DNA of 64,000 nt, taken from contig NC_045140.1 of the NCBI RefSeq assembly GCF_008831285.2, forward strand, positions 1,715,528 to 1,779,527, read 5' to 3'. Shown in pieces: positions 45,401-57,870 of the stretch. A model generated the notes under the pieces. The model did not search any database and had not been told where the DNA came from. It worked only from the letters and a program-made list of their open reading frames with translations. Both the position numbers and the translations under genes were made by a program. The DNA comes from Nymphaea colorata (taxonomy: Eukaryota > Streptophyta > Magnoliopsida > Nymphaeales > Nymphaeaceae). Each line of letters begins with the position of its first letter. The stretch's first letter is position 1.

Positions 45401-48058
45401 TGATCCATCAGCCGAGACAGAGGTGCCACATGTTACATGCTAATCATTTTTGTTATTTTAAAATTTTTCAATGTTTTTTATTGTCAGTAATTTTATAAAT
45501 ATTGTTTTTTATTCCTCTTTTCAAAATCTACAACCAATCGATTTAACTGAATTGTTGGATCGGCTGTTTCACTCAATCGGCAGACTTTTTAGGACACTGG
45601 TTTGAACATCACGCTTGAAAAGCAAATTCAGAACTATGACAGATAAAATGCCCACAAAAAGACCGACAGGTCACAGGTTAGAGCATTTAAATAAGCTTGG
45701 GCATTTCTTGTAACAGTAACCAATTTTTTTCAAATGAGCTTGCACAAACCAAGCAAAGCCAACTTAAGCACCCTCATCGAACTTTGAATAATTTTTATAA
45801 AGGCAATATCTGCATCGGATTGAAAGAGTGGATTTATTTAGTCTCTCGGCCTTCATGAATACTCTTTTTGGCTTCTATATATTTAGCCGCCTAACCAAGT
45901 ACTCTAACCAATCTCCAGCTTCATATTGGCAGGCCTCTACCCTTGAAGAAGTGGCACTTGGCTCCAGTTTTGTGGCAAGCAACAGCCGCTGTCAAGTATG
46001 ATAATGCCTGAAGTTGACGTCCAAAAGTACTCAATTAAGATTTGATTTGCGACGTCTCTGTTGATCCACGAATGTTGGATCAACTGTGGAAACTGATTGA
46101 TGGCCTTTTTATGAACCGGATGCCCGGCCGGTCTCAGTCATTTGGGCGACTAATCTAGCGGAACTGACTTACCCAGAGATCCGCTGGCGTTTTCTATGTA
46201 TCGATCGACCAGGTCTGGCTAGTATTAGTTCTTGGTTAGAACCCCCTTTTCTATGAGAAAACCGACGAAGTCCAGATTCAAGTCCAAACTTTGGGTCATA
46301 GGTTGGACCGATAATCAATCCCATACTTCCATTACTGACTCAGAGAAATCTAAAAGCTCATTTTCCTACGCCACGAGGAACAGACCGTGTGGCAACTGAA
46401 GAATATGTTAGGATTTGACAAAATTTACCGGTTAAAGAGGAAGGGGAGCTCTAGTGACAAACAATTTCATCTACATTGGTAATATTATTTCAAAAGCACT
46501 TTCGTGAACTCCAAAGAGAACATAGATTTAAATTTTAAAGCATCCCAAAAAGAATACAAAGTTTCCAAGTTTTTTTTTCCGTCGTTCAAAAGAAAAAAGG
46601 CCAGTCGACTGTTCAGGTTTGGAAGTGAACATAGAAGAAAGAAAACTGAGTATGGTTTCGGGACTCATGGGTGTGAGCGCATTGCCCGTTTGTTTTTTGT
46701 GGTGCCTCACAGCTTCGTGCTTCCTTTGATGCTTTGCCTTTTCCCTTTTAGTGACAAAGTGTCCCCCCCGTCTCGAACGATTCAATTGCTATGAATCTAG
46801 TCACTACTAAGAAGGAAAATCTAAAAAATTGGACGGACCTGAAGACGAGACTTAAAATGATGAGGACCAAAAGAGGTGAGAGAATATAAGAACGAGAAGG
46901 GAAAGGGATAGACATTGAGGTCGTGTCTGAAGAATCAGAAAGAAGGTCAAGACAATTGAGAATCTAACATAGAATGCTTATGCAGCCTCTCCGCCAAGAG
47001 TAGTCCGACTCCACAGATAACAAGTGTGTTTTAAGAAAACGCACGGTGAGAAGTCACTTTGTAACTTACCAAGCTACTTACGTTCGCCAAATATCTATTC
47101 ATGTTGATAATCTCTAAAGGCAATTCATGTCTCACATTCGGTAGAGTTAATGAAAGTGATTTCACCTAAACCCAGACCGTACCCAATCACCTTTCTCTAA
47201 CCCACAGCCCTTGCGTGCATCATATGGAGGACGCTTGCAGGCTAGCTGATAACAAGAATGAAGCAACTATCATAACAAGCCATTGCTCATTCACATGTAC
47301 AACCCATGGCAATTCACGGTTAAACATTTAATTAGCTTCATTTTCTCCTGCTTGGATAATTCAACCCTTTGAGACGTGGTCTCAAGCTGCTTTTGATTGC
47401 CAGAAGCGATTAAGGAACTGCACAGTACAGAAAAAAGTCAGCCTAAGAGAGTGTGGAACCGAAGGATACAAGATGCAAAAAGAGTCAGTCGAAGACACCA
47501 ACATCTAAAACTATCAATTACAGGCAAATAATGTTTCAGTCTCTAATTTCAGATGCCCAACTAACTAAAAACCAAGTCCCCTGTGGCTTGCCTAAAACAA
47601 ACGTAGCATATGGTTAATTTGTTGCTTACACCACACTAGGGCAGACAGTGCACAAAGCTCACCAAATAAATAGAAAATTTCTTCCCATCTCGTGAGAAGA
47701 GAAGACATTTTGTATGAATGAAGACAGATGAGAAATTTCCTTCCATATGAATCTTTTTACGCACGAAGGGAGGACAACTGGTTTCATGATTGCCTTGAGG
47801 GTGGTTCTTAGGTAGAGACACTGCATTGACACGTATAGCCCAGAGCAATATGAAATCCCTGGCAGGTCCAGCCACCAAGTCTCAAGCTCTACTGCCTTCT
47901 CCAGTTTCATTATCAATTTAATGATGGTCAAGAACGTAACTGCAACTGGTTCCATAGGGAGCTCGAAGGTGAGAATCCAGAGGTTCGTCATTCACCATTC
48001 TCAAAGAATCTAAGAGGCCATTCCAAATTGGAGTCACCTCAGTCCACACACTACCAGT

Positions 48059-51000
48059 CTATAAGAACTCCATCATGTCAAAGAAGCCAAAGACCTATTT
48101 GGGAGTTTTAATTAAATGTCATCAAACAGCATCAGAGGTTGCTCATACCAGAGATGGGTACTGAATGAACCACCCTAATACTGGAATGTTGCAAAGAAAA
48201 ACTTTTATGGAGGGCCAGAAACCCCTGCAACATAGCAAACAAGGTAAGAATACTTGTACTAAGTTTATGTACTAGGAGCTTCAGAAATAAAAACCCACCT
48301 AAAAAGAACGACGGAGCCATAAAACTCTAAGAGAATGCCAAGTATAGGCCAACCAACTAAGATGAGGAACACGCCAACAAAGAAGGAAAGGGAACCCTGC
48401 AAACTATATAAAGATTAGATTCATAACTTATATCAGCAAACATCACATGCTTTTCATTTGAAAATCTCCACTTCAGACATGCAAAAATGTATGCCGAACA
48501 AAACAGTGTCACCATAAGGCTTGAACTTCAGAAAATCATCATCTTTTTCCTAGGATTTAGCTACTCCACTATGTGGAAAAGGCTCCATCGTATAGAATGG
48601 GAAACTTCATCAGCTAGTTCGCTTAAGTGCTTCGGAATTGCTTTGGCATTCTAAATCATGTCACAAAAGATTTCTGCATTTCTCTCTAATCGACCAAGGA
48701 ATCAAGACTCCCATTTGCTAGAAAGTGTCAATTGACGTTACCAGGAATTTTTGGTTCTTGGACAAAGTCAAACATGCTCCTGCTACATGTTTTACTATTC
48801 AGATAAACTCACGCAGCTTCAAGAACCAGAGTGAAAATCTGAAGTTCCATTTAACTTTTTATTTTTTTACTATGAGACATCAAAAAGGCATACTTTATGA
48901 CTTAGACTGTTAGACAAGAAAAGAATGAGAAAAAATGTTCATTATATATAGCCAAGCTGGACAGGCATCCAGTTTCATTATTTTGTAAAGTTTGTTATAG
49001 ATGATTAGATTGTATCAAAATTTGGTAGAAAGCAGATATTTAGTTTGTACCATGCCATGTAAATTTGTAGATACAGCTGAAGATACAGAAACGACAGATG
49101 GATACAAGGGGCCAACCATGGGGCATCCCTGGGGCAGACGTCTCTCTGTTTCACAAGTTACTGCTTCAAGTTAGCAATGCGTCATATAAAAATAGAGGGG
49201 CCATGTTCATTTACAAGATTTTCCTGTCCCTTCTTCAGAAATATCATCAGTTGACTTCTGTACTAAAACTCCTACAGTTCCAACAAAATGCATATTCCAT
49301 AAATGTCTATTTGGATGTCTTAATTGCTGCCCTTATAACATGAAATCATCAGTTGACTTCTGTACTAAAACTCCTACAGTTCCAACAAAATGCATATCCC
49401 ATAAATGTCTATTTGGATGTCTTAATTGCTGCCCTTATAACATGAATGTAATATTGTCTCACATGATTTTTCAAATAAACCTTGCCACCATAATGTAATA
49501 GGTTTTCCTTTTGCAAATTTGTCCTAGCCAATATGTAAGATGAGACCCTTTAAGGAGGTTGCTGCAACCGCATTGCACGCACATCAGATGCCGGTACTGC
49601 TCTGACTCACAAAATTCAATTGCAACCTAGGAAGGGTGCAGTCAACTACATATATACACATTTTACACTTCACTCGTGTGCAGTTTGGTGTTGTTAACTG
49701 AATTTGGTACTTACTTTTTGTGCTTTGGATAGCACCTGCATCCATGTGATATGGCATTGCCTCCCATGCTACATGCAAAATTCTTACTTCCAAAAAATTT
49801 AAAATGTGTCCTCTTCTCTTGCTTTTCAGATCAGATAAACGGATTGGATTTGATAATATGGCATATAGATTAATCAGCGTTTCTATCAAATCGGAAACAA
49901 CTAATAATCTACTCTTACACACATTGACTTGTTTTAAGTTTCTCCTCTATCTACTGCTAATGATGTGATTCCCTTCCAGCTTTGACATACCTTGATATTC
50001 ACTTTTTCAGAGAAGAGCTTGCAGGTTGACCTCCAGCCAAGAATAAGGGCCACTCCGGACAAGCAGAGAATCTAGATCCCACAAATAAGTGTCACAGAGC
50101 ATTACAATAAATATCACTTTCACAGGGAAAGAAGAAATTCAATAAATTAAGCATCTTACATTTCCAAGAGCAAGCAAGCCCCTATCAAGGAAGAGAATAA
50201 TGCCAAGAAATGTAAACGCAAGGCCGAAACCTATAAGCCCCACGCCTATCCCTGTGTCATCCACCAAGAAAAACAATTAATCGGAATAAAAGTGCTCCAA
50301 AAAAAACATAACTACAATACAAAGACCCCCTCATCCTACCAAGTATTGCATGTATGATCTAAGCCAATATCTAAGGGGCCCCAGTAGAAAAAAATTCACT
50401 TCTATGAGTTCAAAAATTTATTACAAAGATGAATTAGCTGCTTTTCAGGTCGACATTTGCTTTCAATGTGATGAACATCTGTTTACACAATGGATTTCGT
50501 AACTGCATGCAACTATAGACTTGCATTGAAATAAATATGAATGATGGACTATTAGAATTTCCAGGCAACATAATGTACTATCACATGAATTAATTGTCAT
50601 CCTCCAGTGCAACTATAATGGACAAATGCAAAATAAACCAATTCAGCAACCCCAAGTATTTAGTTAAGAGATGCACCTAAGAAGGATCTAGGCTCTCACA
50701 TGTCTAGCACCCAAACAGCCCAAATGCACATTCTCTTGGTTTTTGTCTAATCTAAAACACTAGAACAAATAGTTCATTATTTTCCAATGGATTTTAGTTT
50801 TAAAAATTATTGCAGAAATGGATCGTCTTAGCTTTTCAAGGGCCCCAACTAGTCGCACTAGGTATCGACTAGCCCTTTTCAGGGCTTTTCAAGGGCCCCA
50901 ACTAGTCGCACTAGGTATCGACTAGCCCTTTTCAGGATACTAAGTAACAACTAAGTGCTTTTGACCATCCAAGTCCAAATTCCAGTTCTTGATACAGTCA

Positions 51001-51222
51001 AAAGAGAGCAGTAAAATCACCAAAATAATTGCAGTAAAAGAAACCAAATAATTGTTTCATTAGCTGTCAGTGAGGAACCAAGTAGCATACAACAGAGAAT
51101 TCTCAAAAGGTTAAATATGTGACCAACCCATCAAGCTCTTCCACAATTACAACTAGAGTAATAAGCTATTAATGCTTGTACAGTAATATCTCACTTTTTT
51201 GTTCATCCAATTCATATGCCAT
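48059..51222 (-). CDS. GOT1-family Golgi transport membrane protein, 6 coding exons
   Basis: A small tetra-spanning protein of the Got1/Sft2 family, which acts in ER-Golgi and Golgi vesicle traffic. Coding exons, minus strand: 51222-51195, 50251-50160, 50071-49991, 48396-48299, 48224-48149 and 48094-48059. They total 411 nt, 136 codons plus TAG, all with GT-AG borders and in phase; family members are about 140 residues. The N-terminus MAYELDEQKR precedes the hallmark IGVGLIGFG and FLDRGLLALGN, then LILGWRSTCKLFSEKVNIK, the Pro-containing segment LVGWPILGILLEFYGS and GFWPSIKVFLCNIPVLGW. Hydrophobic stretches lie at about 11-31, 34-52, 68-99 (two spans) and 108-118. The start is set by the short first exon, whose last base forms the AGG (Arg) codon with exon 2. 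Odd points: Arg100 where relatives I recall have Gly or Ser, and a short unusual tail FFDMMEFL in place of a basic one, so the last exon is the least certain. Confidence 0.87.
49243..49446. repeat. 102-bp tandem duplication in a GOT1 intron
   Basis: Copy 1 is 49243-49344 and copy 2 is 49345-49446. They differ at one base (CATATTCCATA versus CATATCCCATA). The unit begins ATCATCAGTTGACTTCTG. It lies in the intron between GOT1 exons 3 and 4. Confidence 0.97.
50831..50936. repeat. Perfect 53-bp tandem duplication in a GOT1 intron
   Basis: Units 50831-50883 and 50884-50936 are identical. Each unit holds an inverted repeat, CTAGTCG and CGACTAG with ten bases between, so each copy can form a small hairpin. 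It lies in the intron between GOT1 coding exons 1 and 2. Confidence 0.97.
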
Positions 51223-51254
51223 TAAGGCCCTTCAGATGTTCAAAGGTCCAGGAG

Positions 51255-53950
51255 CCTGCCATAAACAGAAACCAATATAAGAAGTTTGATGGATGATGGT
51301 AAATCCTAAATAGTTAGAACTGTTTAAAAGCAAAATGTTAGGAGGATACAAGGAGAATTCTCCTGTAATAAGGATATCTCCCTTTTGTGAAAACTGACTT
51401 TTGACTCAGATAAAAGCAATCACAAAGGTCCAAGTCGAGTGTAGGTGCAGGGGTGCGTATAAAAGTCACAACACTTCAGAAAATGTGAGTACTGGGTACA
51501 GCAACATACATATGAAACCATGACCAACAAGAATTCAAACATAATGGTCTGAAACCTGCATTGAAGAAGTTGAACAGTCAAAACTCAAAAGTATATCAGA
51601 AAGAGAAGGGATCGTATCTGAATCTGACCTAGACCTGCTCAAAGAGGCACTTGCCATGTCATATAGACTTGCCTGGACACAACACTGGAGTTGACACAGC
51701 TTAGGTCTGGGTGCATCATAGTGCAACAAATTCTGACATCAGAGGAGTCAGGTACCAAATATTTTCGCTCATCTTTGGGTGCAGATCTCATTATGCATTT
51801 TGCTTCCCTGATGGTTTATATGTTTTGGTTTGGCATAATCTCTAGGTCTTGAGATGGCTAACACACCCTCATTCTTATAAAGTTTTAAGATATGACAATC
51901 TATTTTCTTCCATTACTAATTGGAGAACAGGTTCACCCATAGAATGAATCAATGAAGTTGGAGGAATAGGCCTACGAAGCTAACTTTTAATAACATTAGA
52001 CCTAGTCAAAGTCCAATGACAAACTTGCAACTCTTTGGCTTTTCTATTAACATTTTTTGAAATATTGACTGGGGATCAACAGATTTCCAAAGACCTTTAC
52101 CTCTTATATAATGCTCCATAATAGAAGACCATGTACTTGGTGGACGTAAGTTTGAAAATTGGAAAAGAGAGATGTTACTTTTCCTCCACTAAAAAAAAAA
52201 GCGAAAAAACTCACCAAAACAAGGGAGTTTTATAATAAGCCTTCAAATCAGGAGATCTGGACCAGCTGCAAGGATCCTTCCAACAGCAAGAGTGATTTAT
52301 TAATCAGCCTTCAAAGTTCAAACAGCAGCACTAAACCAGACAGCAAATCACAAAACAACCCAGCACCTCATAGCTCATCAACTTCAACAGATAGATATAA
52401 AACAAAGTTCCCAGCTTTGGGGCCATATAAACACATAGATAAAAATCTATATTTCTCACACTCAAAACTTCACAAAATACACTCTTAACTACACTGAAGC
52501 AAGAAGCATAGAATACAAAAATGGATAATTATCCCTTCAATAGAGAAGAGAAACTAGCTATTGTAGGGTTTCTATTGCCTAGAAATTTAGCCTTAGAACC
52601 TCCAATGGCTAGAAGAGCAGCAGCTTGTTGGAAAAGCAGCAGCTCATTAACAAAATAAAAAATTTTGAAAAAAAATTAAAACCTTTTCAGTCAGCTAGTT
52701 GAAGCTCACTTTACCAGATTTTTCCTCTGATCATATCTGACACCAGAAAACTTGATTCCTTTCTTGGACCATGTTTTTCTGGCATGGAAATAGAACCATA
52801 GAAAGATATGGAAATACACTGTCTGAATCTGAAGGCCGACACTTTTTGTCTATATACCGACAATATTTATCTAAGAGCCATCTTTAGATTTCTGGGCATG
52901 GACATCAAGATAAAGGAAACGGTGATTAAAATAATATGCAATGTGAATCGCTATCTATTGTACATGTGGCATGCCACAACCCAGAAATTGAATAAGAACA
53001 ACAATGTGCAAGCCCAATTTATTCACACCATGTCCGTTCTCATGTTTGAGTTAATATAGCATATGAGTAAGATCTAAACTGCCTTATCATCTTCCCCTGT
53101 AAGTAGTTTATGTGAATGAAATGAGAAGAGTAGACTATTATCCAGTAAACGTCTTGCGATGACAGAAGGTTCCCTCAACCTCTATTTATCAAAAAAATGG
53201 ATATTCACAGGCCAAAAATTAGATCCCCTAAGGGTCAGTGACACATAATCAGATTAGTTACAGAATTACAGTCTCCTTCCTGGTTTCCCATTCATATGCA
53301 CCTACAGAGAGGGAGAAGTGTAGAAAATTATCATCTTCCCCTGCAAGTAGACTGCGAATGAAATTATAAGTGTACACTATTATTATCTTCCCTTGTAAGC
53401 GGTCTATGTGCACGAAATGAGAAGTGTAGACCAGTATTGCGTGATGCCTTGATGACATTCTATAGAACAGTTTGGCCGCAGTGAGATACTAACCAAAACC
53501 ACTTACTAATAGTACAGATTCATGTGCATATTATGAACGGCAAACATCATCTGAAATTGACCATACGGTAAAGATCAAAGACATTCTCGTTCCTTCTTCC
53601 TTTGAAATATCATGAAGCATAAATAAGAACATTTGAAATAGAAGAAGAAAACTGAGAAATTCCTTCTTTTTTTTTGTGAATTTCTGTTTTCACTTCATAT
53701 ATGCGAAATCGAACAAAAGATCAGACAATAGCAGGGACAGAAATAAACGAGAGAGAAAGAGAGAGAATTGCATAAGAAAAATCTGGGTATCTTTCGATCC
53801 TTACCTAGAATTGAAATACTGGCTACTCGACCAACTTTGGGATACCTCAAAATGTTGAAGATCCTGTTCTCTGCGGGAAGGAACCTCACTTCCCCTTTCC
53901 CTCGACCGTCTTCCTCATCGCCGGCAAAATTCGTCGATATTCGCACATGG
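51255..53950 (-). other. Candidate 5' UTR intron and exon of the GOT1 gene
   Basis: A good acceptor, TTTATGGCAG, ends at 51256, 33 bases upstream of the GOT1 ATG. A GC-richer minus-strand segment at about 53846-53950 ends at a donor-like GAG/GTATCC (53846/53845). Joining them would give a non-coding first exon and an intron of about 2.6 kb, a common arrangement for small plant genes. Purely inferential. Within the interval a minus-strand 64-codon ORF (51535-51729) is unrecognised. Confidence 0.4.
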
Positions 53951-54106
53951 GAATAGTTTTTTTCTTTTAGAAATTTACAAAAAGACGCCTAACGTGTAAT
54001 CTATTCACAAGTCCCGCTTTACGTTTTATATATTACATATCACTCCTTATATTCAGAAAATAATTTGTCCAGAATATGACGGAGCGTCAGCCATGATTAG
54101 TAAGTA

Positions 54107-55225
54107 GGGATGTTAATGAATCGGATTTAGATTGGATACATCTTTAATCCTATCCACTTTTTCGGATAATCATATATTCTCGGATTCGGATTCGGAATCG
54201 AATTCGAATAAAGCAAAGTTATATCTGAATCCAAATCAGAAATCCAATTTTACAATCTGAATCTGATTTTTATATTTATATCCAAATCCGATTTTTGAAC
54301 CAGATTTTGTCATTTTTCAAGGATTAGATTGAAGAATAGGCATATATATATATATAACAGAATAGGCATATATATATTATTATTACAATTTAGTTACATA
54401 CTTGAATAATTGTATTACATAGAAAAATATCATAGCAATTGTATAGGAAAATATCATAACAACATATATTATATAAGTACTTTAGTAATATGACATTTTA
54501 ACTGCGCTCGGGTGTGAGTTGGAGTCGCACCCATGTCTGGTGCACACCCGACTCGATGCGACTCGGGTGCAGCAGTAAAATAGAAGAATCTAGTCCATAA
54601 CATGCAACATATACTCACTCGACATAGGTTGAATATTGGAACAACCCAACGTAGAGGGAAGCTTGTATATTGTGCTTCATTGAATCAACAAAAAATGTTG
54701 GGATTGTCTAATTATACAAGAAATACCAAGAGAGTCATAAAAGAAAGAACACATGAAGCCACAAAGAAACGGAATCATATTTTGCTTGGAAAGGTAGATG
54801 ATGGTATATAAACCTACTCCGGTTTACAGAAAATTGTAAATATATTGCACCTCGTAGATGATCATAAACTGAAACATACCTTAATTTTGAGGCGGATTCA
54901 TAGAATACTAACATAGGTTATTCCTAATGTCAAACAGCGCTTAAATGATACCGGTGGTCGCCGACTAAAATTGTTGATGGCTATTCAAAACTAATTTTTA
55001 AATGAACAATCAAATGCAAACCATATAATATATTTATTTAAAATTAAATATAAATCTGAATCCAATCATATGCTTAGGTAAAACTGAATCCGATCAAACG
55101 TTATTTCTTAAATTCTAATACGATATCCAAGTTCTTAAACAGCTATCGAATTTCTTTGTATATGGACTTTTTCGAACCACAGTTCTGTCAGATATTCAAT
55201 CCAAATCCGACTCATTACCATTCTT
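54107..55225. mobile_element. About 1.1-kb element with imperfect terminal inverted repeats
   Basis: The left end (GGGATGTTAATGAATCGG, then ATTTAGATTGGATA, from 54107) matches the reverse complement of the right end (GCAAGAATGGTAATGAGTCGG, then ATTTGGATTGAATA) at about 55190-55225, roughly 28 of 35 bases. Both ends are followed inwards by GGATTC / GAATCC-rich sequence. The interior has no transposase-like frame; the longest ORF is 69 codons at 54602-54811. A GC-richer patch with ACTCGGGTGCA-type inverted repeats lies at 54504-54572. Superfamily not determined. Confidence 0.5.
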
Positions 55226-56237
55226 GCCTCGTCACTAGTCTGCTTATTATATGACCATCCGTGCCTTCAGATTGATTTATAATTGCAATTTGGCCGCATA
55301 TCACGAGCCAATATTTTATTTTTCTTTAAAGTTTATCTTAAAAAAAAAAAGTTATAACACGAAAAGATGTTTAAATTTTTAGTGAAGGGGCGAAAATTCA
55401 ATGTGAGATGTTCCTTTTAACAGACGGGAAAATAATTAATACCATAAATGTTTTATTACAACATTTTCCGTATACATATATTGACACTACTAATAAATTA
55501 AGGAGCATTAAAGGGTATTCATTCATGCCACAAAAATATTAATACATATGGTCATGCAAACCATTAATAACAGTGAAAACATTTTTATAATGCTAGTTTG
55601 CAAGTAATTTTTCAGCCTATTTAAAACTTCTCATTTAAAAAGATGAACATGAATCATGAATCCATCCAGGGGTGGAGTGAGAAAGTTCTGATAAAGGAGC
55701 ACTAGACATAAAATTTTAAATTTTAAATAAGAAAAATTATGGATCCACTAAAAAGCAAGGCGAGAAATAAATTTGTTAGTGACGTTTTCTATGATTGCAG
55801 CGTGAGCAATAGTTTTGGAATCTGTCAACTTTGGGTGGAATCGGTGGGACATAATCTCCACACATATTGAAGAATTATACTGTTTTTCTTTTGAATTGAT
55901 AGTTCTCATCAAACTCATTCGTCAACGAATTAAAGGCTTACCCTCACTTGATGCTCGAAGTTTATATCAAATTTAATTGTCAACAGTGGCAATTGATTGC
56001 CGGAATAGTTTCTCAGTAGTGCATTGACGAGCTGAACCTGTCAAGACCCAGTCTTCATGACAAATACATGACGTGAATTTCCCAAAAGTTTGTATAGAAC
56101 ATGATGTGAGTCTGAAATCATGAACCAAAGGTTGTGTGATGCCTCCAATTTGTACAGTTCTAGTGAGCGGGAAGACATTCTCATCGATCGAGTGAAGGTC
56201 AAAGCCTTCCTCCTCCATGTCATAAGTTCCTGGAAAC

Positions 56238-56400
56238 AGGGGCGAAGCCAGAATTTTTTTCAGGGGCGGGCCAAACAGTTCACGGGTCGGGCCAAACTAA
56301 AAAAAAAAATTGATTTTTTCAATATAAAAAAAATTCCTACGCTCACCCGAACCACGGCCCAGGCGGCCCCCCTTCCCTTCGCCCTTGCTTGGAGAAGCCA
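56238..56400 (+). mobile_element. GGGGCGAAGCC-ended element, dispersed family copy
   Basis: Starts CAGGGGCGAAGCCAG, then a second GGGGCGGGCC box, an A/T-rich middle and GGCCCAGGCGGCCCC, ending CCTTCGCCCTTG. The start and end are an imperfect inverted pair. No coding content. Confidence 0.5.
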
Positions 56401-57564
56401 AAGTCGGTCATAAAATAGCATAAGACTATGATGAGATATTCTTTTCATGGTTTGATTTTACGAAATTTGTGAAATCCACGATCAAATTGGTGACAAAAAT
56501 TTCAAATTAGGTATTTTGGGTGTTTGAAAGCCCCCTCCCCCTTTTGCACCTGGTTCGAGAGTACTTCAACCTAATACGAACCACAAGCATAGTGCACATA
56601 GGAATGTAGTTGACGATGTAAGATTATTGCATAAGTTAGTCTGACTAGCTACACTATGCTCCTTAAAATGAGTTAGATGACCAAGACTGTAAGTTTAAGC
56701 TTGTGCACATTTTATTAGCACTCATTTTCATAGATCTTGGTAATCTTCTTAAGCTTGTGCTAGCCGCTACGCCGCCACCTTTACCAATACTCGCAACCAT
56801 TGATAGTGGTGGAGAAAAAATTAACCTTGTTTTCCAAGTGGGTTGTCTAACGACAGTAACATACTATTACCATCTATGAATCTACCTCAAAAAAGTGGGA
56901 TAAATTTATATAACACTACAACAAGTGTCCCATGAATCTGTGGGGAGGAATGAGACAACCACAATATGTTACTGTTGCCAAACAACCCTAAATAGATCAA
57001 CTAATTTTAATCGGATATCAGATCTGAACTTGGTCAGATCCATTTATATTACTGAATTTGGATAATAAAATAAGATCATGTTAGGCCTTGGATTGAAACT
57101 AGATTTGGTAAACGGCATCAATTTAGTGTGGATTCAGGTTGCCATTCAGACCAAGATCCAATATAAACGGATCTTACATGTAAACTAGATCCGTGCATTT
57201 TTGCCACCTTTTACCCCAGATCAGCTGTGTTGTTTTGTCAATTTTCTTCCAGTTATTAACAGCAAGATCACAAAATCTTCATCTTGCCTGGATCGGATGG
57301 TATTTTTTCAGATCCAGATTCGACATCGTAAGATCTGGGCCAAAATATGATCTACCTGGGGCCAGCCCTAGGCCCAACTTTCTGATCAAGTCCCGCCCAG
57401 AGAAATAAAATCATGGCCAGAAATTAGTATTAGACCTTATTCAGAACTCTAAGTTTGCTGTGATTCGTAACCTGCAAATCGAACTGTTGCATTAGACTTC
57501 TGTTAGTGCAATTACCACAAGAAATTTTGAAAAAACAAATACATTACCCAAAAAAAAGGGTTCC

Positions 57565-57870
57565 CTGACGCGTGGGAAAACACAAGTCAGTAAAAGGCAA
57601 CTTTTACCGGTGAAGGTAACAAATGCAATGGAATGTTCTGATTGTTATAACATTACAAAATGCTCGTTCTTTAGCGACAGCAAAAAAAGTGTCAAGAATA
57701 ATCCAAAAAACGTCAGTAAAAAAAATGTACTGACGCTGTTCCTCACGCCAAAACACGAGTCATTAAAGACGTCGCCACTGAAACCTTTACTGACGTTTTG
57801 TAATAAAGTCAGTCAAATGGTATTAAAAACGTCTATACTGACATTTATTTCGTCAATAAATCACCACTTA
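57565..57870. repeat. Cluster of CGTCAGTAAA / TTTACTGACG short repeats in both orientations
   Basis: Occurrences: GTCAGTAAAAGG (57586), CGTCAGTAAA (57711), TACTGACG (57728), TTTACTGACGTTTTG (57786), GTCAGTCAA (57808), TACTGACA (57836) and CGTCAATAAA (57851). Such mixed-orientation short motifs resemble subterminal repeats of DNA transposons. No terminal boundaries or coding frame were found. Confidence 0.55.

Larger units (their letters stand above)
39600..48058. other. Long gene-poor stretch upstream of the GOT1 stop
   Basis: No gene can be supported in about 8.4 kb. A locally C-rich plus-strand ORF of 126 codons (39627-40007) is Pro/Ser-rich and unrecognised. A minus-strand ORF of 117 codons (43364-43717) contains GGLTAGEFTTDPGRSDSF and is also unrecognised. 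Short AT arrays occur at about 43294 and 44523. A 37-bp tandem repeat is at 42231-42304 and a dispersed-repeat copy at 42292-42475. The right end should include the GOT1 3' UTR. Confidence 0.55.

Noticed and set aside
47636-47991. Overlapping minus-strand ORFs of 80 and 110 codons below the GOT1 stop
   Set aside because: No family resemblance; they lie in the likely GOT1 3' flank and two frames are open at once.
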